Of a stretch of DNA of 9,847 bases, positions 1 through 5,641 are shown piece by piece; position 1 is the first letter of the stretch, and each line of letters opens with the position of its first letter. Origin of the DNA: Patescibacteria group bacterium. GTDB lineage: Bacteria > Patescibacteriota > Gracilibacteria > JAHISY01. The stretch is from NCBI GenBank assembly GCA_018817365.1, contig JAHISY010000113.1:1-9847 (forward strand), in the 5' to 3' direction. The position numbers and the translations under genes were made by a program. Below the pieces are notes generated by a model. The model was not told where the DNA came from and did not search any database. It worked only from the letters and a program-made list of their open reading frames with translations.

Positions 1-595
1 AGCTTTTTCTCAAGGCGCGAGCATCGATGGCACTCCCCTCATTCTCGACATCAACACGCCGGAAGTAATCATCGGACTGCTCATCGGCGGAATTTTGCCA
101 TTTATTTTCTCCTCACTCACAATGCGAGCGGTGGGCAACGCGGCTTTTGAAATGGTGAATGAAGTGCGGCGACAGTTCCGCGAAATTCCCGGCATCATGG
201 AGGGCACGACTCCGCCGGATGCGGCACGCTGCGTGAAGATTTCGACTGACGGATCGTTGAAGCAAATGATTCTGCCTGGATTGATCGCAATCATTACTCC
301 GATCGTAATCGGTCTTTGGAGCGTGCAAGTGCTCGGCGGTTTACTAGCAGGAGCCTTGGTCGTCGGCGTGATGTTGGCAATCTTCATGGCGAATGCTGGC
401 GGTGCGTGGGATAACGCGAAGAAGTACATCGAAAATGGCAACTATGGCGGCAAGGGTTCCGATGCGCACAAAGCGGCGGTGGTCGGCGACACGGTCGGCG
501 ATCCATTTAAAGATACTTCCGGACCGGCACTGAATATTTTGATCAAACTAATGACGGTGGTGTCGCTAGTATTCTTGCCGTGGTTTTTGGGATAA
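1..595 (+). CDS. hppA: Membrane-bound ion-translocating pyrophosphatase, C-terminal part (5' truncated)
   Basis: The reading frame is open from base 2 and encodes about 197 residues, ending at TAA 593-595. The enzyme family hydrolyses cytosolic pyrophosphate and pumps H+ or Na+ across the membrane. The end of the family is plainly visible: a membrane helix near the window start (VIIGLLIGGILPFIFSSLT), a cytosolic loop with VRRQFREIPGI, two further helices, the FMANAGGAWDNAKKYIE motif, then KGSDAHKAAVVGDTVGDPFK with its conserved Asp/Lys residues, and a last helix. These conserved segments include the acidic metal/pyrophosphate-binding residues. The determinants of K+ dependence and ion choice lie upstream and cannot be seen. 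The protein is complete at its C-terminus. It converges on a minus-strand gene, with a probable terminator between them. Confidence 0.95.
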   Translation, partial: AFSQGASIDGTPLILDINTPEVIIGLLIGGILPFIFSSLTMRAVGNAAFEMVNEVRRQFREIPGIMEGTTPPDAARCVKISTDGSLKQMILPGLIAIITPIVIGLWSVQVLGGLLAGALVVGVMLAIFMANAGGAWDNAKKYIENGNYGGKGSDAHKAAVVGDTVGDPFKDTSGPALNILIKLMTVVSLVFLPWFLG

Positions 596-624
596 AAAGA
601 TTTTCAAAACACTGCAAAGCGAAG

Positions 625-671
625 CCGCAATTTATGGTCACCTATCTCTGCCATGATTGCGGTTTTGATTT
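625..671 (+). terminator. Probable intrinsic terminator after the pyrophosphatase gene
   Basis: The arms CCGCAAT..ATGG (625-637) and CCAT.ATTGCGG (651-662) can form an 11-bp stem with a small internal bulge and a 13-nt loop. It is followed by the T-rich run TTTTGATTTT. It lies 30 bp after the hppA stop. On the minus strand no T run follows the stem, so it should work only for the plus strand. The T run is interrupted, so strength is uncertain. An alternative reading of the same bases as a 30-codon ORF (634-726) is given as a finding. Confidence 0.5.
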
Positions 672-700
672 TGCGGTGATGGAAACAACAACCCCTGAAC

Positions 701-1375
701 TCAACTTCCCACAAACTCAATTTTGACATCTCCTCGATTTTTCAAAAGTTTTTCCACTTCTCTGCGCAACGCAAATTTAATCATCCGCTTCCAGCCCGAC
801 GGATCTGTCAAATCAAACCCTTCAAATACATTCATATTTTTTTCTGTGTCCGCGGTTAAATTTTTTACGACTGCGTCCGCCTCTCCCGCGACTGAGATTA
901 ATTCATCGAGCTCAGCCTGAATCTCTGCTTCTTCGCCCTTCAATTCTTTCAGCCTCGCGACTAATTTTTTTGCAATCGCAGATGAATTTTCAAGTTCCAT
1001 CTCTGCCGTGTCCAGTTCATCCTTGCTAATTGCCGCCTCTGCTTTCTCCCTCGCGAGTCTGATTTTCTTTTTTTCAATGGCGAGTAATTCTTCATGCTCC
1101 ATCCGCACCTCTCTCGCCACATCCAGTTTCTTTTTTGCGATGGTAATTAATTTTTCAAATTTTGATTTCGTCTTCCTTGCCACAGTCAGCTCCTTTTCTG
1201 CAGATGTAGTCAGTTCTTTCACGGTCGCGGTCAACTCTCCGATTTTTGCCCGCGCCTCGTCCGCAACCTCAAACACTCCGGCAAGCAATTTTTTTATTTC
1301 CTCGAGCGCGCGAAATGATGACGCAGTAATCTCGAATCCGTATTCCGGAAAGCTGCCGATTATTTTTTCTCCCAT
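701..1375 (-). CDS. Hypothetical 224-residue coiled-coil protein
   Basis: I do not recognise the family. The protein has no signal peptide or membrane segment, so it is probably cytosolic. Residues about 20-180 are almost wholly helical, rich in Glu/Lys/Ala, with heptad-like spacing of Leu/Ile/Val (for example the stretch from ALEEIKKLLAGVFEVADE through LDTAEMELENSSAIAKKL), so a long coiled coil or helical bundle is likely. The last 45 residues (DPSGWKRMIKFALRREVEKL) look like a small separate helical end. The ATG at 1375 has no purine-rich ribosome site. The gene lies 50 bp downstream of the SLH/CAP gene on the same strand with no clear terminator between, so the two may be cotranscribed. 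Function is unknown. Confidence 0.7.
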   Translation of the reverse strand: MGEKIIGSFPEYGFEITASSFRALEEIKKLLAGVFEVADEARAKIGELTATVKELTTSAEKELTVARKTKSKFEKLITIAKKKLDVAREVRMEHEELLAIEKKKIRLAREKAEAAISKDELDTAEMELENSSAIAKKLVARLKELKGEEAEIQAELDELISVAGEADAVVKNLTADTEKNMNVFEGFDLTDPSGWKRMIKFALRREVEKLLKNRGDVKIEFVGS

Positions 1376-1425
1376 TTTTTAGGGGTTAATTTGCTTTCGC
1401 CAAAAACTCCTGCGGTTCCCCTGCC

Positions 1426-3855
1426 TCATTCGCGGAAAACAAATGTCGCCCGAAAGCTGCCATCGGAATCTTGCGCCAACCCGATTGCCACGCGTGTTTT
1501 GTTTGAATCAGCGAATACCTCCTCGCTCAAACCATCCACGATTCGCGAGAGCTGCCCTGCCGAAGCGATGAAGCTCGCGAAGCTGCCTGAATAGCCTGTC
1601 GCGCGAATGGAGTTTTCGAGACTTTCATTTTCGTAAACGAAATCGAGGAAATCCTCCGCTGCCATCTTCTCGCTCCAGTCTTGCGCCACCGAATCAAGCG
1701 CGGAATCGAGAACAAGCTCGGCAGTATTTTCTTCGCGGCGGCGGGAGTTTATTAATCCGCGGAGCTCCGATTTAAATTCAGCCAGATTTTCTGCCACTAG
1801 CGGGTCGGTAGAAAATTCTTGCACGAAAAACAACTGCCCGTCAGCGCCTTCGGCAATGCCGAGCCCCACGCTCGTCCACTCCGGCGCGAGAATATTCGCG
1901 CGGTGAGCGGCGGAACGAAGGAGACCGGCATGCGCGTATTCAGTTTTGGAATCACGCGCGAGATTCTCGCCGACAGGAAGCGGCAGACTGGCTAATTTTC
2001 GCCGCGCATCGGGATCATTCCCGGATAAATCGGTATGGCTGAAGAAATTTTCAGCCGCCATCTGCTCTGCATAATTTTGCGCGAATTCGGAAATCTCCTC
2101 GTCAAGCTGTACCGCCGAGAGCCGCTGGCTCGCGCGGAATTCGTTCACAAGCCGCAGCCAAATCGCCTTTTCGCGATTCGCGGAAAATTTTTGCTGCGGA
2201 TTCGGCGCCTCGCGGAGATCGGCGAAATCGGGAATCAGCGGAAATTCATTCGGCAGATAAAGTGGATGGTTGAGCGCGGCAATTCCATTCGTGGCATTGA
2301 TTTCGAGAATATAAGTTCCCACTTCCGGCAGTTGCAAGTTCAGCGTAAATGCTGCGCCCGCCGAAATTTTTTCTGCGCCTTCCGCCTGTCCTGCCTGCCC
2401 TGAGCTTGTCGAACGGGAGCTTGTCGAAGGGAAAATCAAAACTTCTTCGACCGCCCCCGCGGGAGTGATGAGATAAGCCGTTGATTCGAGATCGGTTCCG
2501 GCCACTCCGGAAAGCGAAATTCTCGGACTACGGTAAGTCGGCAGCGAAGGCAGCGTGAGTTGCTCCTTTTCGAAGACGGAAAAGTGATGCTGCGAGAGAT
2601 TGAGGGAAAAAGCTGGACTGGCGACCCACTGTGTGCGTGGCTCATGACTGAAACCGTGCTCCGATGTCGCGCCGAAAATTTGGAGCGTCGCCTCACCTGT
2701 CTCGAAATTTTCGAAGTCGGCGGGATCGAGCGCGAGCGAATTTTGATTCACGGAAATCAGCCGCTCAAATCTTTCTTCGTTCTGCCGAATCACCACTCGC
2801 GCGAGGTTGCTCTCGCCGCCATCCCACGAAATCGTCGGCTCGTTGTCAAGAAGTTCCACGCGCAAATTTTCCGGCGAAACTCCGCTTGTCTTGATCGTCG
2901 CCGGCACGCACTCCCGCGGCAAGACTTCAATGCTCGCAGCAGAATTGCGATCGGTAGTGGAGGGAATTATGGAAAAATCGTAGTGACCGGGAGCGCTAAA
3001 TTCAGCAGCGAGGAAGAAATTATTTTCTTCAACGTCCACGGAAAATTGCGTGTGCCCGCCGCTCTCGCGATTTTGGAAAACCGCCGTCACGCTTTCCGCA
3101 TTCTCGGCAGTCAAGCCGGTCAGCCCAAAAATTTCATTCTCATAAAAAACATTCGGCAGCTCGTCCGCGAGACTGATCCCGTGAAAATAGCCCGTCGGGA
3201 ACGTTCTCGTGTTTTCAAGCAGCCGCGGACAGACTATTTCGATTCGCGCGAGAAAACGATAAACGATTTCGACAAGCTGCCCGCGCGTGAGCGAAGCGGC
3301 GGGAAAAATTTGATCTTCCGAATCCGACTCGACAATCTCGAAAGTCTCCGCGTAAAAAAGAAATGCGTTGTACCATGCGGACTCCTCGGAGTCCGCAAAA
3401 AGTTTGATTTCAGTTTCGTAATTTTCGAGCGGAATTTCGTTTGCCGTAAAAAGCATTTTCAGCGCCTCGACTAAATTCACGGTTTGCTCCGGTCGAAAAA
3501 ATCCATCGGGATAGCCGCCCGCAATTTCACGCGCGCGGGCAGAAGCGATGAAGGGCGCGAACCACGCCTCATCCGGCACATCGGGGAACTCGTTTTGCGG
3601 AGTCGTTTGCGTCGCGATCCCGCTCGCGAGCAAAAGAATTTTGAGCGCCTCCGCGCGATTCACGAAACTTTCCGGCTGGAAACTCCCGTCGGGGTAGCCC
3701 GAAATCACTCCCTCCGTCGTGAGAAAATCAATCGCGGCAGCATTCGAATGATTGGCAGGCACGTCGGGAAACACGGCTGCCTGCGCCGTGCCGTAAAAAA
3801 CCGCGCAAACAAGTGCGCCAAAAATTATTTTTCGGCAAGCATGGGGGGCTTTCAC
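1426..3855 (-). CDS. Exported S-layer-homology protein with CAP domain and degenerate second CAP copy
   Basis: This 809-residue surface protein starts at GTG 3855, the first usable start after an in-frame TGA. Residues 1-26 look like a signal peptide (basic start, hydrophobic core, likely cut after AQA). Three SLH repeats follow at about 29-75, 90-136 and 152-200, each with the FPDVP...GYPDGSF or related pattern; this domain usually tethers proteins to cell-wall polymers. Residues about 205-560 are beta-rich with no clear family. A CAP/SCP domain spans about 563-682, with NEFR, FFSHTD (His607), VGENLA (Glu630) and AHRANIL (His651). A second CAP-like unit at about 698-809 repeats the fold (LINSRRREENTAELVLD) but has lost the His motifs. 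Residues 476-493 come from an inserted DNA repeat. It is divergent from the holin-like gene, 67 bp away. Binding partner unknown. Confidence 0.88.
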   Translation of the reverse strand: MKAPHACRKIIFGALVCAVFYGTAQAAVFPDVPANHSNAAAIDFLTTEGVISGYPDGSFQPESFVNRAEALKILLLASGIATQTTPQNEFPDVPDEAWFAPFIASARAREIAGGYPDGFFRPEQTVNLVEALKMLFTANEIPLENYETEIKLFADSEESAWYNAFLFYAETFEIVESDSEDQIFPAASLTRGQLVEIVYRFLARIEIVCPRLLENTRTFPTGYFHGISLADELPNVFYENEIFGLTGLTAENAESVTAVFQNRESGGHTQFSVDVEENNFFLAAEFSAPGHYDFSIIPSTTDRNSAASIEVLPRECVPATIKTSGVSPENLRVELLDNEPTISWDGGESNLARVVIRQNEERFERLISVNQNSLALDPADFENFETGEATLQIFGATSEHGFSHEPRTQWVASPAFSLNLSQHHFSVFEKEQLTLPSLPTYRSPRISLSGVAGTDLESTAYLITPAGAVEEVLIFPSTSSRSTSSGQAGQAEGAEKISAGAAFTLNLQLPEVGTYILEINATNGIAALNHPLYLPNEFPLIPDFADLREAPNPQQKFSANREKAIWLRLVNEFRASQRLSAVQLDEEISEFAQNYAEQMAAENFFSHTDLSGNDPDARRKLASLPLPVGENLARDSKTEYAHAGLLRSAAHRANILAPEWTSVGLGIAEGADGQLFFVQEFSTDPLVAENLAEFKSELRGLINSRRREENTAELVLDSALDSVAQDWSEKMAAEDFLDFVYENESLENSIRATGYSGSFASFIASAGQLSRIVDGLSEEVFADSNKTRVAIGLAQDSDGSFRATFVFRE
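2377..2431 (-). repeat. GC-rich repeat inserted in frame in the SLH/CAP gene
   Basis: On the coding strand the sequence CTTCGACAAGCTC occurs first (within 2415-2431), then TTCGACAAGCTC again (within 2399-2414), running into the tract CAGGGCAGGCAGG. It encodes the low-complexity peptide PSTSSRSTSSGQAGQAEG (residues 476-493), unlike the protein around it, within a loop between two beta-rich segments. The CTTCGACAAGCTCAGG word is, from general knowledge, a dispersed repeat common in many bacterial genomes; that it is repeated in this genome cannot be shown from this window. Confidence 0.65.
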
Positions 3856-3883
3856 TTCTAAATTCTCTCAAATTCCAAAGAAG

Positions 3884-3892
3884 TGGTAAACT
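3884..3892 (+). promoter_or_regulatory. Extended -10 promoter for the holin-like gene
   Basis: The sequence TGGTAAACT reads as an extended -10 element (TG-n-TAAACT). A start of transcription near 3899 would give a leader of about 24 nt before the ATG at 3923. No convincing -35 is present 17 bp upstream, as expected for an extended -10 promoter. The leader has no Shine-Dalgarno sequence; it carries CCTCCT, the opposite polarity. Confidence 0.45.
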
Positions 3893-3922
3893 TTTTCGGC
3901 TTAATTTTTAACCTCCTCTGCA

Positions 3923-4171
3923 ATGCTAAAACCTCTCTCGCTCGGTTTGGCTTTCGGGGTTTTGTGGGGCGTTACGCTCGCGCTTTGCGTCGCGCTTACC
4001 AAACTCACCGGTTATCCCGGAGTTGATTTTTACACTCCGCTCGCGGCAATTTATTTTGGTCTTGAGGTTTCGTGGCTCGGCGTGCTGCTCGCGGCAATTT
4101 ACGGTTTCGCGGACGGCTTCGTCGGAGGGGCAATTTTGGGCTGGCTGTATAATCTTTTCGCGAAAGAATAA
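3923..4171 (+). CDS. Small two-helix membrane protein, holin-like
   Basis: The 82-residue product has two predicted membrane segments, about residues 5-28 (LSLGLAFGVLWGVTLALCVA) and 50-76 (SWLGVLLAAIYGFADGFVGG), joined by a loop with YPGVDFYTPLAAIYFG. The pattern of an N-terminal LWG helix, then YxGxxxSWLG, then YGFxDGFxGGAxxxWLYN is shared with a family of small bacterial membrane proteins that databases often label bacteriophage holin. That label reflects shape more than proven lysis function, and no phage genes are near. The gene is transcribed away from the SLH/CAP gene and its TAA (4169-4171) directly abuts the stop codon of the opposing gene at 4172. Confidence 0.75.
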   Translation: MLKPLSLGLAFGVLWGVTLALCVALTKLTGYPGVDFYTPLAAIYFGLEVSWLGVLLAAIYGFADGFVGGAILGWLYNLFAKE

Positions 4172-4441
4172 CTATTTCCGTGAAAAAATCCACGGCGGCA
4201 AAAGCAACGCGAGCAAAAAAAGCCAGCCGTTGCCGAAATAAATCGCGGCAATCGTGAGCATGACGAAACTCGCCGCCGCAAGCAGGCAATTGCGTTTCAG
4301 TTTCGCGAACACGGGAATCGCGAAAAAATCGAAATCGAGACGTGTTTGCTCGGAACGATTGAAAGATTTTTTTTCAGGGATTTTCCCCACCACCTCGCCT
4401 TCGAGAATTTTTTCTTCGGAATTTTCGAAGTCGTTTTTCAC
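4172..4441 (-). CDS. Small membrane protein coupled to the methyltransferase
   Basis: I do not recognise the family. I place the start at GTG 4441-4439, giving 89 residues, because it overlaps the methyltransferase stop in the four bases GTGA, a classic coupling arrangement. An upstream ATG (4474) would add 11 residues and extend the overlap to 37 bp, which seems less likely. The N-terminal half is charged (NDFENSEEKILEGEVVGKIPE) and probably cytosolic. The C-terminal half holds two closely spaced hydrophobic stretches, CLLAAASFVMLTIAAIYFG and GWLFLLALLLPPWIF, forming a probable helical hairpin. It should be made together with the methyltransferase, which suggests a linked role, but no specific function can be read. 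Confidence 0.65.
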   Translation of the reverse strand: MKNDFENSEEKILEGEVVGKIPEKKSFNRSEQTRLDFDFFAIPVFAKLKRNCLLAAASFVMLTIAAIYFGNGWLFLLALLLPPWIFSRK

Positions 4442-5124
4442 TTTTGGGCAAGCGCGATTAAGTTGCGACCGCAAAGAAAATTCGTTTTTTTTGAATGCTT
4501 CGCGTAAAAAATTTTAATATTTTTGAACCCCGCCTGCCGCAATAATCTTTTCATTTCGCTTTTTGTGAACGAATGAATGAATCGTTTCCCCTTCCCTGCG
4601 AATTTAATTTCACAATCGCGCGAGAAATTTTTAAAAAGATGTTTCCAAAATTTTGGCTGAAAAAAATTCCACGAGGTGATGAAAATTTTTCCGCCTTCTT
4701 GCAAGCTTACGTGGAAATTTTTCAACACTCGCAATCTTTCCTCTTCGTTTCGAAAGTGATGTAAAACCGCAATGCAAAAAACCGCATCAAAACTACCACC
4801 CATTAACCCCTGAGCCCTGCCTGCCTGCAGGCGATGTGCCCCGGGGATTAACTCGCGCAAGTCGTGAAGTTCGAATTTTTCGTTCGGGAAATTTTTTTTC
4901 GCAATCTTTAATAACTCTTTCGCATTATCCACCCCGAGATAATCCCCCCTGAATCCGCTCTCCCGCAGCCATTGAGCAAGCCGACCGTTGCCGCAGCCCG
5001 CATCGAGAATTTTTTTGGAACTTAAAAGTCCGCGCGCGAACTCAAACTCACCCCAAATGTTTCGACGTGCGCAATCCCATTCTTCCGCGATCGAATCGTA
5101 ATTAAAAGCAACTCGCTCCCGCAT
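4438..5124 (-). CDS. SAM-dependent methyltransferase, Trm9/ABH8-like
   Basis: The 228-residue class I methyltransferase starts at ATG 5124. It has motif I ILDAGCGNGRLA (39-50), the acidic SAM-ribose residue Asp66 in LGVD, the DAVFCIAVLHHF motif (113-124) and FITSWN (148-153). The opening YDSIAEEWDCARRNIWGEFEF, the AVLHHF motif and the late RFIHSFTKSEMKRLLRQAGF pattern resemble the Trm9/ABH8 group, which methylates the carboxymethyl group on wobble uridine of tRNA. That assignment is by pattern only; a generic methyltransferase is the alternative. Residues 93-109 (PGAHRLQAGRAQGLMG) come from an inserted repeat in the loop before motif IV. The gene is followed by a coupled membrane protein and diverges from a toxin-antitoxin pair 22 bp away, with elp3 beyond it. 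Confidence 0.85.
   Translation of the reverse strand: MRERVAFNYDSIAEEWDCARRNIWGEFEFARGLLSSKKILDAGCGNGRLAQWLRESGFRGDYLGVDNAKELLKIAKKNFPNEKFELHDLRELIPGAHRLQAGRAQGLMGGSFDAVFCIAVLHHFRNEEERLRVLKNFHVSLQEGGKIFITSWNFFQPKFWKHLFKNFSRDCEIKFAGKGKRFIHSFTKSEMKRLLRQAGFKNIKIFYAKHSKKTNFLCGRNLIALAQK
4803..4851 (-). repeat. Palindromic mini-repeat inserted in frame in the methyltransferase gene
   Basis: The segment is bounded by an imperfect inverted pair, TTAACCCC (4803-4810) and GGGGATTAA (4843-4851), and contains the perfect palindromes GCCTGCAGGC (4823-4832) and CCCCGGGG (4839-4846). It is much more GC-rich than the flanking gene and adds about 16 residues between strand and motif IV without breaking the frame. 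It shares the CCTGCCTGCC tract and CCCTGAGC with the repeat in the SLH/CAP gene. Confidence 0.6.
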
Positions 5125-5131
5125 AAATTTA

Positions 5132-5140
5132 TGTTAAACT
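5132..5140 (+). promoter_or_regulatory. Extended -10 promoter for the RelE-type toxin-antitoxin pair
   Basis: TGTTAAACT fits TG-n-TAAACT. Counting seven bases from the end of the -10 box puts transcription start at about 5147, the first base of the antitoxin GTG codon, so the mRNA would be leaderless. No -35 match is seen in the methyltransferase start region, where it would fall. Confidence 0.5.
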
Positions 5141-5146
5141 AAAAAT

Positions 5147-5365
5147 GTGCAAAGAATAACTATTCCCAGAGCGGAGTATCAAAAAATTCTCAAGCAAGCA
5201 CAAGCTTATCAAAAACTTGCAAGCAGTTTTTTTTCGACCAATCTTAAAAACCCAATTGATGATGTGGTGGAAGATTTTGAGAAAACTGGAATTTATTCAA
5301 AAGGTTTTTTAGATGACCTGCGAAGTGGTTTAGGAAAATCATCTTATTCCAAGCCTAAAAAATGA
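5147..5365 (+). CDS. Antitoxin of a RelE/ParE-type toxin-antitoxin pair
   Basis: This 72-residue protein starts at GTG 5147. An ATG at 5145 is out of frame and stops after four codons. The N-terminal strand RITIPRAEYQKILKQ resembles the beta-strand plus helix seen in small DNA-binding antitoxins. The region with NPIDDVVEDFEKTGIYSKGF and the tail LRSGLGKSSYSK form the likely toxin-wrapping part. It overlaps the downstream toxin start in ATGA (5362-5365), the usual antitoxin-first coupling. The family assignment rests mostly on size, position and this pairing. Codon use is visibly AT-rich compared with the flanking methyltransferase and elp3 genes, which suggests that the pair was acquired. Such antitoxins normally repress their own promoter, here only a few bases upstream. 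Confidence 0.7.
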   Translation: MQRITIPRAEYQKILKQAQAYQKLASSFFSTNLKNPIDDVVEDFEKTGIYSKGFLDDLRSGLGKSSYSKPKK

Positions 5366-5610
5366 AAATGCTTTTACTTCGCGATGATTTAAAAAAATAC
5401 ATCCAAAAACACAACTTAGCCAAAAAATGGGAAAAGGCTAAAACTACCTTTGAAAAAGATATTCGCTACCCTTCTCTTCACACTGAATTGCTTAAACCAT
5501 ATTGGAGAGGAATTTACTCTTTTCGGCTTGATAAAAAGTATCGCGCTTTATTTTTTATCAAAAACGAAAAAGCTGAAGTTTTCCAAATTACTAATCATTA
5601 CAAAAAATAA
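5362..5610 (+). CDS. RelE/ParE-superfamily toxin
   Basis: The 82-residue product matches the compact RelE/ParE fold: an N-terminal helical hairpin (RDDLKKYIQKHNLAKKWEKA), then TTFEKDIRYPSLHTELLKP, the WRGIYSFRLDKKYRALFFI strands, and a final strand with ITNHYK. The pattern SLHxExLxPxWRGIxSFRxxKKYRALF is typical of the mRNA-interferase-like branch of the family, which cuts mRNA on the ribosome, although some relatives poison gyrase. Length is normal for the family and no disruption is seen. Translation is probably coupled to the antitoxin. elp3 starts 32 bp downstream in the same direction without a clear terminator, so elp3 may be read from the toxin-antitoxin promoter. Confidence 0.85.
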   Translation: MKMLLLRDDLKKYIQKHNLAKKWEKAKTTFEKDIRYPSLHTELLKPYWRGIYSFRLDKKYRALFFIKNEKAEVFQITNHYKK

Positions 5611-5641
5611 ATTGCGGTGGGTTTTCACCAAAACTTTGCAA

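Noticed and set aside
1376..1428. UGA read as glycine (Gracilibacteria code), extending the SLH/CAP protein to GESKLTPKKWEKK.
   Set aside because: TGA also ends hicB, the RelE-type antitoxin, the methyltransferase and the coiled-coil gene at sensible lengths and coupling overlaps, and there are no TGA codons inside confident genes.
2560..3474. A 304-codon plus-strand open frame inside the SLH/CAP gene.
   Set aside because: It is antisense to a gene with clear signal peptide and domains; the peptide is Arg-rich without motifs, as expected from a shadow frame in GC-skewed codons.
3923..4171. A prophage, suggested by the holin-like protein.
   Set aside because: No endolysin, structural or integrase genes are nearby, and this small membrane family occurs widely outside phages.
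5450..5641. A 64-residue N-terminal extension of Elp3.
   Set aside because: It reads the toxin gene in another frame, its composition is unlike Elp3, and a good start with a family-like N-terminus is at 5642.
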